A stretch of DNA of 64,000 bases from an uncultured Microbacterium sp. (GCF_947488465.1 NZ_CANKZA010000001.1:930001-994000), one strand, 5' to 3'. Positions 54,108 to 63,243 are shown, counted from the first letter of the stretch. The notes: a model not told the origin generated them from the sequence alone. Made by a program: numbers and translations.

Positions 54108-55112
54108 CTAGGTAGCTGATGCGAGCGCGTTCGAACGGCCGGCGACCCGCTGGTTGATGCCCCACTTTGGGGGGAAAAACGGCCTTACTGGCGGGCCTTG
54201 CGGTGCGAACTGCTGTTTGATCCTGTTGCGACTGCCGACTCCACGCACATTGGGGTGCATTACTCGCGCGTACTTGTCGGTTTCGCAAAACAGGTTCTGG
54301 CAGTCAATGAGCGTCAAAGCTCTACCGAATAGATCGTCAAAAACGATGCCTTGATCTTCGAACTGCGCCTGTTGCGTGTCGACCATCCATCGGATGATGT
54401 CTTCGGGAGGTACACCATTGAGCTGCGGGAAGCACTTCGCGATACCACTGCGCGCGCCCGGTCCAGGCACGACAAAGTCGTTCTCATCGAAGTCGATCAC
54501 CGAGGTGTAGTTGAGGTCGATCGCCAGTTGATAAGAGAGGAAAGGACCGAGTGAAGGAAACGTCGAAATCGTCTCAAAGACCTGGCTAAGGGACCTAGCG
54601 TGCTCGATCTGCGTGGCAACCCCGGAACGGATCATGTGCTCGGTCAGCAGCAGATGGTTGCGATGCTTCCGAACCGCGCCGAACGGCGGGGGCGGAACGA
54701 TATACGCCGCAGAGTAAACTCTCTCGCCGGTAGCAATTCTTGCGTCGAGAACCTTGCTGTAGGCATCGACATCGAATGTGGATGTTGTGATCTGACCGAA
54801 TCTTGATTCCAACGCTTCCCATGTCGATGGCTTGTTGAAGAACCGAAACAGTAGAACGCGTAAGACGAGGTTTTCGGGGTCCTGGGGTCCCTCGTAGGCG
54901 ATACGTATTAGATCTTGTGATACGCGGTCGGCGGCGCGGTAGGCGTTAGTGAAGCGATACTTGGACAGGACTACGTCATCGGTCCATGGGCCAGGTTCGC
55001 CGCGTAGCCTCGCGTGATACACGTGCTGCCGTTCGGCCGCGAAGTGCCAGTAGGACGAAAGCACCTCTGAAACGCCGACGTTGTGCCGACCAACTCTCAC
55101 GCGCCGCATCAT
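54108..55112 (-). CDS. Predicted 5-hydroxymethyl-dU DNA kinase helical-domain protein (base hypermodification)
   Basis: 334 residues. The segment FAAERQHVYHARLRGEPGPW, TDDVVLSKYRFTNAYRAADR, VSQDLIRIAYEG, LRVLLFRFFNKPSTWEALE (about 24-115) fits the helical domain of predicted 5-hmdU DNA kinases, known from phages with hypermodified thymine. FPSLGPFLSYQLAIDLNYTS later in the protein resembles the helix-hairpin and DNA-binding part of the same family. It would phosphorylate hydroxymethyl-uracil in DNA as the first hypermodification step. AGGAGG lies almost against ATG 55112; a second ATG follows directly. Convergent, 10 bases from the thymidylate-synthase-like gene. Confidence 0.72.
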   Translation of the reverse strand: MMRRVRVGRHNVGVSEVLSSYWHFAAERQHVYHARLRGEPGPWTDDVVLSKYRFTNAYRAADRVSQDLIRIAYEGPQDPENLVLRVLLFRFFNKPSTWEALESRFGQITTSTFDVDAYSKVLDARIATGERVYSAAYIVPPPPFGAVRKHRNHLLLTEHMIRSGVATQIEHARSLSQVFETISTFPSLGPFLSYQLAIDLNYTSVIDFDENDFVVPGPGARSGIAKCFPQLNGVPPEDIIRWMVDTQQAQFEDQGIVFDDLFGRALTLIDCQNLFCETDKYARVMHPNVRGVGSRNRIKQQFAPQGPPVRPFFPPKWGINQRVAGRSNALASAT

Positions 55113-55207
55113 GCCTCCTGTCGGTGCTTACCTCCGGCTCCCACGTGTGTCTAGGTTGTCACGAGGGGGCCGGCAATGGCCGGAGACGCGCCACCGTCGC
55201 TTGTGGT

Positions 55208-55519
55208 TCAGGCGTGCGTTCTCCGCGCGCGAGCGGTTCGACCGGCCATGAGTAGAAGGCTGACTGGTCCGATCCAGAGGAACTTGAAGGCGTTCCAGAC
55301 GAACAGCAGGACTAGCAGGTAGAGCCACCCGGCGCCGCCGTCGTTGATGATCGTGGTGCAGATCGCGGCGGCGTAGAGGTAGGGCACGGCGAGGAGCATC
55401 GCGGGGATGCCCCATTTGAGGCCGCGTCTGGTGCGGATGGCGTTGATGAGCAGGTTGGTGGGTGCGTAGCGGAGTACGCCGTAGCCTCGTGCGCTGAGCG
55501 CAACGGATGTGCGGAGCAT
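55208..55519 (-). CDS. Small membrane protein of conjugative elements
   Basis: 103 residues with two or three hydrophobic helices ([40 protein letters not shown]). The type [20 protein letters not shown] ... GRTARARR recurs next to conjugation genes in Actinobacteria and is sometimes labelled sulfate permease without basis. Function unknown. Divergent from the DprA-like gene. Confidence 0.7.
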   Translation of the reverse strand: MLRTSVALSARGYGVLRYAPTNLLINAIRTRRGLKWGIPAMLLAVPYLYAAAICTTIINDGGAGWLYLLVLLFVWNAFKFLWIGPVSLLLMAGRTARARRTHA

Positions 55520-55731
55520 CGCGGGTCTCTCTTCCTCGTCATAGCGCGACGGTGTTCCGTCGTGGAGGCGGCTATGAACCGAGTGCCCTCAGAGGGGCTG
55601 TCCCGAAGGACCCGCGTAGTTGGCGAACCTGCCTCGTCATCCAGCGTACGACGGGCGTGCGACAGAGGGAACCCTGTCGGTGGGCGGGCGTGTACCTCGT
55701 CGGTGACCTTCGGAGTGAGAGGACACCGATC

Positions 55732-56730
55732 ATGGCGGCGCTGGCGGAGCAGGTACAGGGTGAGCGGATAGCGCGGGTCGCGCTGTCGATGATCGCCGAA
55801 CCCAACGACCCGACCACCGGCCGGGTTCTCGCCCATCACAACGGGATCGAGACGCTACGGCTGATCGACTCCGACGACGTGCCCGGCCTGCCGCGCGCCG
55901 ACGTGCTGATGTGGCGCGCGCGGCTGGCGGCGCGGATCACGCCCGACCTGCCCGATCAGATCGCTCAGGCCGAACGGCTCGGGTTCGGCACACTCATCCC
56001 GGCCGACAAGGACTGGCCCGCCGGATTGAACGACCTGGGTGAGCGTGCCCCCTATCTGCTGTGGACGCGTGGGGCGGCTTCGTTCCTGACGACGGCGCTG
56101 AGCGATCGCGTCACAATCACCGGCTCCCGAGCCGCCACCTCCTACGGCGAGCACATCACCGGCGAGCTGGCGACAGGTATGGCTGATGAGGAACGCATCG
56201 TTGTCGCCGGAGGCGCGTACGGGATCGAAGGAGCCGCACACCGCGCTGTCCTCGCGGCCGGCGGGCAGACGATCGCGGTTCTGGCCGGCGGTGTCGACCG
56301 GCCCTACCCTGCCGGACACGGCGACCTACTACGCCGAGTTGGTGAGGTCGGCTTGCTGGTGAGCGAGGTGCCGCCAGGGGCCGCGCCGACCCGGCACAGG
56401 TTCATCGCCCGGAACCGGCTGATGGCGGCGCTGTCGGGCGCCACCGTGATTCCCGAGGCCAGTGCCCGGTCAGCGGCGATGACCACCGTCCTCGCGGCAC
56501 GAGACCTCGACCGAGGTGTTGGGGCTGTGCCCGGTCCGGTGACGAGCGCCGCCAGTAGCGGGACGAACGAGCTGATCCGACAGGGCCAGGCGACGCTCGT
56601 CACTCAGTCCAGCGACGTGATCGCGTTGCTTGACGCCGATGCTCCCGGACACCCAGTCTCGCGCTCGGAGGTCGGACGGGATTTCGGTCAGCGGCGGCCG
56701 TCACCGGGAACGCCGGGACGCTCGATCTGA
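55732..56730 (+). CDS. DprA/Smf-family DNA-processing protein
   Basis: 332 residues. The Rossmann core is clear: RVTITGSRAATSYGEHI, VVAGGAYGIEGAAHRAVLAA, TIAVLAGGVDRPYPAGH, RFIARNRLMAALSGATVIPE and VPGPVTSAASSGTNELI. It binds single-stranded DNA and loads RecA. Copies beside conjugative relaxase genes are common in actinobacterial elements and probably handle the incoming strand. ATG 55732 follows GAGAGGA; the open frame further upstream is not coding. The C-terminal ~25 residues are low complexity. Confidence 0.88.
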   Translation: MAALAEQVQGERIARVALSMIAEPNDPTTGRVLAHHNGIETLRLIDSDDVPGLPRADVLMWRARLAARITPDLPDQIAQAERLGFGTLIPADKDWPAGLNDLGERAPYLLWTRGAASFLTTALSDRVTITGSRAATSYGEHITGELATGMADEERIVVAGGAYGIEGAAHRAVLAAGGQTIAVLAGGVDRPYPAGHGDLLRRVGEVGLLVSEVPPGAAPTRHRFIARNRLMAALSGATVIPEASARSAAMTTVLAARDLDRGVGAVPGPVTSAASSGTNELIRQGQATLVTQSSDVIALLDADAPGHPVSRSEVGRDFGQRRPSPGTPGRSI

Positions 56731-56772
56731 CCGCCTGGTCCTCAGCCTCACCGCACCAGCCTTGGGCAGCGC

Positions 56773-59700
56773 TCACAGGCGCGGTGCGGGCCGAGTCACG
56801 GCGCTCGGTCGCACTTGTTCCCTCGTCGCGTCATCGCCGGAAAGGGATAGCGCGCGGTTGAGGGCGGCGCGGGTTCGTGCGGCGTCGATCTTCTGGCTGG
56901 TGCTTTCCGGCGCCGGCCCGAACGGGCTGCGATTGTCGATGATCTGGTAGCGGTCGCGGTAGGCAGCGACGGTACGCGCGGCGCGTCTCCACGCGTCGCG
57001 CTGCTTCTTGACGGTTGGCTCGGTGCCGAGCTTCGTGGCCCAGGGCTCTTTGTCGGTGAGGGCGCTGTGGAGCACGGCGTCGGCGCGCTGTTCGATGAGG
57101 TCGCGGCGCTCGTCCAGGGCTCGGCGCATCTCGTCGGCCATCGGCCCGCCAGCGTCAGGGATCAGGCCGGCGATCAGTCGAGGTGGTTTGCGGGTGCGGC
57201 CAGACCCGGCCGGTCTGGCCGTAGCGCGTGCGAGTCGGGCGTGGATCACGGAGGCGATGTCGTCGGCATCATCCACGTTGCGGGCGGCGATCAGTCGCGG
57301 GAGCAGGGTGTCGAGGTCGTGGTGGTTGGCTTCGGCGTGCCGCAGCTCGGCCGACAGCGCGCCGTAGGCGTCGGAGTCGAGCACGTAGCCGACTTGCTCG
57401 GGCGTGAGCCCGGCAGCGGCGAGCAGTGTCGACCAGCGGTCGTGCTGTGCGGCTTGCGCGATCGTGTCGAACTCGGCCGCGAGCTGGGTGATCGATCCCC
57501 AGTGTTCGTGCTCGGCGGTGATCGTCTCGTGCGCCGACAACTCCGCGCCGACGTGCTGGAGCACGCCGTACAGGACGCTGCGGGCGGTGGTGTTGGGGTT
57601 GTCGCCGGGATGCGGCTCGGTGTGTTCGTGATCGTCGCGGTCGACGGCGACGTAGGCGTGGTTTCGCTCGGCGCCGCGGGTCATCGAGACGTAGAAGTTC
57701 TCCCGCGTGGTCGTCGGGGTGACCACGACGTGAGAGGTCTGGGTGGTCACGCCCTGCGCCCGGTGCGCGGTGATCGCGTAGCCCAGGTCCAGATGCTCGG
57801 CCACATAGTCGGCAGGTAGGACGATCCCGCCGCCGAACCGGCGCCCGGTTGGGCGGATGCTGACCGATCCGTCCTCGCGGACCTGGGTGATCGTCCAGCG
57901 GTCGCCGTTGCGGACCCACCGGAGGCCGTTGCGCAGCCGGCGATCGTTGCGGCGGGTGATGACCAGATCGCCTTCCGACGCGGCAGTTCCATCGTGCAGG
58001 CCGACCTCGCGGGTCGGGTTCACTTGGCCGTCGATGATCCGATCCGCCCGCGCCCTGTCATTCAGCGTGATGACTGTCTCGTGGGTCTCGGCGACGAGGA
58101 TCGACGCGAGGCCGGAGGAAAGATCGCGTCGCCAGGCGCTGTAGGCGGCGTCGATCATCGTCTCGGCGTCGCCGCCGGTAATCCGGCCGTGGTCGATGAG
58201 CGTGTCGATCGCTTCGGTGTGGCCGTGGCGGAGCTGTAGCGAGGTGGTCTTCTCCCAGGCGTGGGTGAAGCGGTGCAGGTCGTGAAGCTCAGGTGTGTCG
58301 TCGCGGGAGTGGACCAGCAGGCCGAACGCGCCGCCGGCGTCGACCGATTGGAGCTGGCCCCAGTCTCCGACCAGCAGGGCCTTCGCTCCGGCCCTCTCGA
58401 CCTCGCGGGTGATCCGGTCCAGTGAGGCGCTGCCGGCGAGGGAGGCTTCATCGATGATGACGAGCTGACCCGCCTCGAACGTGGTGCCGTGCATGAGGTG
58501 GTTCTGCCACCACTTCGCCGTGTTCTCCGTTGCGATCCCCAGATCGTCAGCGAGGACCTGAGCGGCGACCGCCGAAGGCGCCAGCCCGACCACGGACCCG
58601 GCGCCGTGCTCCTTCTCCCACGCTCGGCGCAGCGCGTTCATGGCGGTGGTCTTCCCAGCGCCGGCCGGGCCGACCAGCACATCCACGACCCGACCGGACA
58701 CGGCGATCGCGGCCAACGCCGCGGCCTGGTCCTCGCCAAGCACCCGGCCGCGCGCGTCGGGCGTGCGGGCGATCCGCTCCACCGTCTCCAACGCCACCGC
58801 GGGGCCGGCCGTCGCGTCGGCGCGGGCCAGGAGGCGGTCTTCTGCGGCCAGCAGAGCCTCGGATGAGAACAGCGTCGAGTGCCGGGGACGGAACCGCGTC
58901 GTGCCGTCCGGACGGCGGAACTCGAGCGGGCTGGTCGCCTGCTCCGGCGGAGTGAGCCGCAGCGAGGCACGCTCGGCAGCGTCCACGACCAGACCGGTGA
59001 TCGCTTCGCGGTCTTCGACGCTGGCGAACCGCCAGCCCATCAACTGACGGGACGCTTCAGCGTGCAGGTTCCACCGTGTCCAGGTCGAACGCTTCTCACC
59101 AAGCGTCTCCATCACCGCCTGCCCGACCTCGCCCACCACGTCCAGCGGCACGTCGTCGGCGCGGAGCACCCGGCGCGCCTCGGCGCCGCTGGTGAGGGCG
59201 CGTGCCCATCCGGTCGCGTCCTGGTCTAGCACACGGCCGGCGCGTTGCCGCCACTCCGCGGTGAGGTCGGCCAGCGATCTGATCTGCTTCTCCGGCCGGG
59301 TGGCGAGCGTCGCTTGCGCCCGCAGTTTCAGCACCGTCCGGGCTGAGGGCTGTCGGCCGTGCGTGGCGACGTACTCCGCGATGAGCCGATCCTTCTCGGC
59401 CTCGATGTGCCGGGTGCGGGTGGAGAACTCGGCCACCAGCTCGTCGGGCACGCCCTCGATCTCCCACGCCGGGTTCCGGTCCCGCCCCCGTTCCCGCGCC
59501 TCCCAGTCCAATCCGAGTGTGCGGGTCATCCGGTCGGCTAGGGCAGCGTTATACAGCTCGGAGACAGCGACGACCGCCGAGTGCATCGGCCGCCCGGCGA
59601 GGGTCCGCCAGCGGCCGTCTTGGACGGTCAGCACCTTGTTGCTGATGACGACATGGGTGTGCAGCTGGGGGTCACCGGCCCGGCTGTCGTAGTGATCGAA

Positions 59701-60333
59701 CGCCGCCGCGACGACCCCGGCGACGTCGACGTGCGCAACCGCGCCGTCCGGGCCGGTTGCACCGACACGGGTTGCTGCAACCTCGCGCTCGAGGAACGCA
59801 ACCAGCTCTGCAACCGCCGCATGATGGGCGTCAGCAATCAGCGACTGCGTGCCCGCGTCCGCGACCGCCCAGATCGCAGAGACCGACTTCGGGACGCTGA
59901 ACGTGAAGTCGAACCCCGCCACCGCGCGACGGGTGCCGCGCTCTGCCTCCTCTGCCTCGATCGCGGCGACCTCCTGGGCACGAGCGGCTGGCCCGAGTAC
60001 GGGATCGAGTGCGTTGACGCGCTGCGTGATCCGTTCGGTGATCGACGCGAACTGTTGGTAGGCGCGTCCCAGCGGTTCGCCGGTGATCGGGTCATGGCCC
60101 ATCCCGATCAAGAGCTGTAACTGGGCCTCCGACACCTGAGCACCCTCGACCAGCTCGCCGCGACCCAGTCGGCCAAGGCCCGAGCCCATCCAGAAGCCCG
60201 GTGGCGCACCCGCCTCGGCGTAGTAGCGAGTCAGCGGCGTGCTCAGGCGTCGGTCGCCGTCGCCTGCGGCGACCGACTTCAACAGGTACTTGTACCCATC
60301 ACCGGCCGACATCACCCGCATCGAAACCGTCAC
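56773..60333 (-). CDS. traA: MobF-family conjugative relaxase / TraA helicase
   Basis: 1186 residues. N-terminal TrwC relaxase domain: SMRVMSAGDGYKYLLKSVAA at the start, catalytic Tyr in TRYYAEAG, and the metal-binding HTHVVISNK histidines (about 212). A RecD/TraA-type helicase follows with VLVGPAGAGKTTAMNAL (about 560), VIIDEASLAGSAS (about 625) and later AYVAVDRDDHEHTE. It nicks at oriT and unwinds DNA for transfer. GTG 60333 gives the usual N-terminus VTVSMRVMSAGDG. Intact, so the element may still be mobilisable. Single gene, divergent from the endonuclease gene. Confidence 0.92.
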   Translation of the reverse strand: MTVSMRVMSAGDGYKYLLKSVAAGDGDRRLSTPLTRYYAEAGAPPGFWMGSGLGRLGRGELVEGAQVSEAQLQLLIGMGHDPITGEPLGRAYQQFASITERITQRVNALDPVLGPAARAQEVAAIEAEEAERGTRRAVAGFDFTFSVPKSVSAIWAVADAGTQSLIADAHHAAVAELVAFLEREVAATRVGATGPDGAVAHVDVAGVVAAAFDHYDSRAGDPQLHTHVVISNKVLTVQDGRWRTLAGRPMHSAVVAVSELYNAALADRMTRTLGLDWEARERGRDRNPAWEIEGVPDELVAEFSTRTRHIEAEKDRLIAEYVATHGRQPSARTVLKLRAQATLATRPEKQIRSLADLTAEWRQRAGRVLDQDATGWARALTSGAEARRVLRADDVPLDVVGEVGQAVMETLGEKRSTWTRWNLHAEASRQLMGWRFASVEDREAITGLVVDAAERASLRLTPPEQATSPLEFRRPDGTTRFRPRHSTLFSSEALLAAEDRLLARADATAGPAVALETVERIARTPDARGRVLGEDQAAALAAIAVSGRVVDVLVGPAGAGKTTAMNALRRAWEKEHGAGSVVGLAPSAVAAQVLADDLGIATENTAKWWQNHLMHGTTFEAGQLVIIDEASLAGSASLDRITREVERAGAKALLVGDWGQLQSVDAGGAFGLLVHSRDDTPELHDLHRFTHAWEKTTSLQLRHGHTEAIDTLIDHGRITGGDAETMIDAAYSAWRRDLSSGLASILVAETHETVITLNDRARADRIIDGQVNPTREVGLHDGTAASEGDLVITRRNDRRLRNGLRWVRNGDRWTITQVREDGSVSIRPTGRRFGGGIVLPADYVAEHLDLGYAITAHRAQGVTTQTSHVVVTPTTTRENFYVSMTRGAERNHAYVAVDRDDHEHTEPHPGDNPNTTARSVLYGVLQHVGAELSAHETITAEHEHWGSITQLAAEFDTIAQAAQHDRWSTLLAAAGLTPEQVGYVLDSDAYGALSAELRHAEANHHDLDTLLPRLIAARNVDDADDIASVIHARLARATARPAGSGRTRKPPRLIAGLIPDAGGPMADEMRRALDERRDLIEQRADAVLHSALTDKEPWATKLGTEPTVKKQRDAWRRAARTVAAYRDRYQIIDNRSPFGPAPESTSQKIDAARTRAALNRALSLSGDDATREQVRPSAVTRPAPRL

Positions 60334-60397
60334 GACATTGAGGTAGGCAACGGCGCACGAGAAGGATCGCACGGGACATGGATGGGAGACTTGAGCG

Positions 60398-61570
60398 GTG
60401 AATCTTGACGAGTTGCTCCAGGTGATGGATCGCGCTGCGGCGAACCTCGCCAAGCTCGACGCGGTCTGGGAGCGAGCCCAGCCGATGCTCCCTTCCGGCC
60501 CAAGTCGTGGATCGAGCCGAGAGTATGAGGACCTACGGAGAGCCTGGAGCGTGTTGCTGTCCGGGTTGCCGCCAATCGACGGATGGACAGTGACCGAAGA
60601 ACTCCCCGATGCGGATGCTGCCGGTCAGGCATTCATCGACTACGCAGACATCGGGGAGCCGCCCTTTGCGCTCATGAACCAGTTGGAGGAACCATCCAAC
60701 CAGCTTGATGAGTACCGATTCCGACTGGCACAGGCCCGGCGTCGAGCGATCCACGAGCGGCTGGACGACCTCACCTCGACCATCAACGAGACCCTTCCAC
60801 AGGTAGTGGAATCGGTACCGCGCGATTCAAACGATCGACTTGAGGACCCTACGACGGCGGTAATCGAGGACGCGATCAGCGAGATCGAACGACTGCTCGG
60901 AGACACCACCGAGCGCGGCGGACGGTGGACCGACCTTCACCGTCACATGCACTTCGGGCAGGGTCACGACTGGCATGACATCGTTGAGATGGATTGGCCT
61001 TCGGTTCGTGCGGACATCGAGGCAGCGAGTCTGGCGGAGTCGGACCCGCTGCCGGTCCCTGGGATCGACCTCGGGGTGGCCGCCTCTGCGAGGCCAGCCG
61101 GAGCGGCCAGTACCGGCTTGTCGTGGTCCGCTCTCGATGACGACGGATTCGAGCGATTGCTATTCGATCTCTTACGGGCGTTCCCGCGCTATCAGAACGT
61201 CGAGTGGCTGATGAAGACCCGCGCGGCGGATCGAGGACGCGACCTGTCGGCAGAGCGCGTCATCCAAGACGACGGCGGGACTACTCGAACCGAACGGGTC
61301 ATAATCCAGGCGAAGCACTGGACCACCAAGTCGGTCGGCCCCGCCGACGTCACGGGCACGCTCGCGGCGCTCTCGCTGTGGGAACCGCCGCCTGTTCGTG
61401 CGCTCGTCATTGCGACGAGTGGACGATTCACGACGGATGCGGTGGCCGTAGCGGAGAAACACAACGCCGATGGAAAGCTGCCCTTCATCGAACTCTGGCC
61501 GGACAGCCGACTGGAAACTCTGCTGTCCCAGCGCCCCGACCTGATAGCGAGCCACGGGCTTCGGCCGTGA
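60398..61570 (+). CDS. Mrr-like restriction-endonuclease-fold protein
   Basis: 390 residues. N-terminal ~230 residues are helical and unassigned. The C-terminal domain has the PD-(D/E)xK pattern: DDDGFERLLFDLLRAFPRYQ, TRAADRGRDLSAE (catalytic Asp) and TERVIIQAKHW (Q-x-K), followed by FTTDAVAVAEKHN. This fits Mrr-type nucleases that cleave foreign or modified DNA. GTG 60398 follows GGGAG. Convergent with a PIN-domain gene; the two stops are one base apart. Probably defence cargo of the element; specificity unknown. Confidence 0.75.
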   Translation: MNLDELLQVMDRAAANLAKLDAVWERAQPMLPSGPSRGSSREYEDLRRAWSVLLSGLPPIDGWTVTEELPDADAAGQAFIDYADIGEPPFALMNQLEEPSNQLDEYRFRLAQARRRAIHERLDDLTSTINETLPQVVESVPRDSNDRLEDPTTAVIEDAISEIERLLGDTTERGGRWTDLHRHMHFGQGHDWHDIVEMDWPSVRADIEAASLAESDPLPVPGIDLGVAASARPAGAASTGLSWSALDDDGFERLLFDLLRAFPRYQNVEWLMKTRAADRGRDLSAERVIQDDGGTTRTERVIIQAKHWTTKSVGPADVTGTLAALSLWEPPPVRALVIATSGRFTTDAVAVAEKHNADGKLPFIELWPDSRLETLLSQRPDLIASHGLRP

Positions 61571-61571
61571 G

Positions 61572-62576
61572 CTACGTATCCAAGAAGTCCCATTCGCTGC
61601 CAAGTACCCAACGCAACGCAGAGAGCTTGCCGTTGAGCATTCCGAGCTCGAAGTCCGTGTAGGGCCCGAGTTCCCCGGGCTGGGTGTACGTCTCCTCGAC
61701 ACGCTTGCGCGCTGGGCCAGCTATCGCCTCCAGCCGCTCCAACTCCCCCTCGTCGCCAGCCGCGCGCAGCTGGTACTCGTGTTGAAGGGAGCGGTGGTGC
61801 CAAACGCGGTCGAACAACATCTTCTCCGCTTCTAGGATTTCGCCAAGTCGCCGCGGTTCCTCAATGAAGTCGGTCTCCGCGAACAGTTCCTTGATCTCGC
61901 TGCCGAAGTGAGAGAGCAGAACATCATTGAGACCGTCGACCCCGAGCGCGTACGTGGACCCTTCCGATGCGAAGGTTGCGGAGACATCGGGGTGGGGTTG
62001 CCGCTTGTCGCCGTCCTCCGTCGAGAAGTCGGCGCTGTTCGACGTGACGAATGCGTGGGGGTTGCGCGACAGGTCTGATGCACGCGCGGCGGTTGCATAG
62101 AGTTCGATGAGCAACGCATCTGCGACGCTGTTGCGTGACCGATGCAACGGAGCGCGTTTTCGCAGCCCGCGTTCGACCACCCCACGGTGCTCGGCATCGG
62201 TTGCTTCGACCCGGCGCCCCGTGCGCAAGAGTTCGAGGACCTCATCGAAGTTGCGCGTTGTCATCGCACCGATCAACGGCACATCGCGTGCCAGGTCGGC
62301 AATCACCTCAACGGCGTTCTCCACATCGGTGCCGCCGTAGTCTTCGAGGTCCTGCTTGATGAGCTTGAACCGCTGAGCGACGCTGGCCGTCATCGACGCT
62401 TCGATCCGTTCTCGATTTCGCTCGAACTCCTCGATCACCAGTTCGGGAACAAGGAGTTCCACGTCCCGCTGATGCACCAGGAGGCGGAGCGCAACGATCC
62501 AGCGCTGCCCGTCACGTCGTTTGGACAGGTCGAGCCACGTCGACGTGTCAACGAGTAGGTGCAGCACGTTTCCCAC
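61572..62576 (-). CDS. PIN-domain protein (DUF4935-like)
   Basis: 334 residues. HLLVDTSTWLDLSK (6-19) and VPELVIEEFERNRERI (43-58) form the first part of a PIN RNase fold. NSVADALLIELYA (about 148) and FVTSNSADFS (about 175) give the later acidic positions. The C-terminal ~130 residues are helical and unassigned. PIN proteins are mostly RNases of toxin type, but no small antitoxin gene lies beside it. Convergent partner of the Mrr-like gene. Confidence 0.75.
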   Translation of the reverse strand: MGNVLHLLVDTSTWLDLSKRRDGQRWIVALRLLVHQRDVELLVPELVIEEFERNRERIEASMTASVAQRFKLIKQDLEDYGGTDVENAVEVIADLARDVPLIGAMTTRNFDEVLELLRTGRRVEATDAEHRGVVERGLRKRAPLHRSRNSVADALLIELYATAARASDLSRNPHAFVTSNSADFSTEDGDKRQPHPDVSATFASEGSTYALGVDGLNDVLLSHFGSEIKELFAETDFIEEPRRLGEILEAEKMLFDRVWHHRSLQHEYQLRAAGDEGELERLEAIAGPARKRVEETYTQPGELGPYTDFELGMLNGKLSALRWVLGSEWDFLDT

Positions 62577-62875
62577 GGTATAGGCCTACGGGCATCTCGG
62601 GCTTGAACGCTGCCGGGCGCTCACTACCCCGGCGCTTCTACCTCGTCTGAAAGACGTGTGATGGCTCTGGGCGCCGAGGGCTCCGGCAGAGAGCCGGCTC
62701 AGACGAAGAGGCGTCAGCGAGCAGGACAAGGCACTGCGCCTGTTCATAGTGTGTGAAGAAAGCGACAGAGGGCTTCGCCCGTGGAGCAGGTGAGCGCAGC
62801 ACCTGGCCGGTGACCAGCACGGCAGCGACTTCCTGTGGGGAATCCGCCGGGGATCACCTGTCAACCGGAGTCCCC
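62577..62875. other. Gap without a gene
   Basis: No supported gene. CAGCACCTGGCCGGTGACCA near 62800 and CCACGG-type motifs are the only structured pieces; it may hold the former promoter of the methyltransferase remnant. Confidence 0.4.
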
Positions 62876-63136
62876 ATGCTCGACGCTGATCGCCACGACC
62901 GCTCCCTGCGTGTCGGCTCGGATATGGAGGCCTCGATCTCGCCGTCGAGTACGGCCTTGGGCGCCGAGGCGACCTGGTTCTCCGAGAACAATGACGAGGT
63001 CGCCCTCTTCTTCACCCATCACTGGCCCGACTCCCCCAACCTGGGCGACATCTCCACCAACGACTGGGGCGATGTTCCTCCGGTGGATGTGCTCGCCGGG
63101 CGCTTCCAGTGGCATGACGACCGGGACGTGTGCTGA
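62876..63136 (+). pseudogene. Remnant of a C5-cytosine DNA methyltransferase
   Basis: The frame from ATG 62876 reads MLDADRHDRSLRVGS, then loses the family, then LGAEATWFSENNDEVALFFT and HHWPDSPNLGDISTNDWGDV, PPVDVLAG, as in Dcm-type enzymes. The missing SAM motif I is present in another frame: GYGGLDLAVEYGLG at about 62920-62961. So two small indels shift the frame and shift it back. The catalytic GGFPCQD block has become GRFQWHDDRDVC and the remaining two thirds are absent. No activity is possible. Confidence 0.8.
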
Positions 63137-63183
63137 CGTCACGACCACAGTGTTGGTGTCCCGGTCGCACGTCCGTCGCCTGG

Positions 63184-63189
63184 TATCCT
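63184..63189 (+). promoter_or_regulatory. Candidate -10 box before the leader peptide
   Basis: TATCCT, 6 bases upstream of the leader GTG and with no Shine-Dalgarno between, indicating a leaderless leader mRNA. A clear -35 is not seen; a TTGGTG at 63153 is too far. Confidence 0.45.
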
Positions 63190-63195
63190 GGCTTG

Positions 63196-63243
63196 GTGAG
63201 TTCTCCCAAAGCAGACAGGTCAGGGCTGCCGGTCTACCGGTAG
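63196..63243 (+). CDS. 15-codon leader peptide of the MFS resistance gene
   Basis: GTG start, product MSSPKADRSGLPVYR, then TAG. It resembles the CmlA leader MSTSKNADK (shared M-S-x-x-K-x-A-D-(K/R) pattern with a one-residue shift), on which drug-bound ribosomes stall. The end of the frame overlaps a hairpin, and a second hairpin covers the ribosome site of the exporter gene. Expected role: chloramphenicol-dependent translational attenuation. Confidence 0.55.
   Translation: MSSPKADRSGLPVYR

Noticed and set aside
55507..55731. Longer DprA starting at about 55507
   Set aside because: The extension shows no family similarity and overlaps the divergent promoter region; ATG 55732 has a ribosome site.
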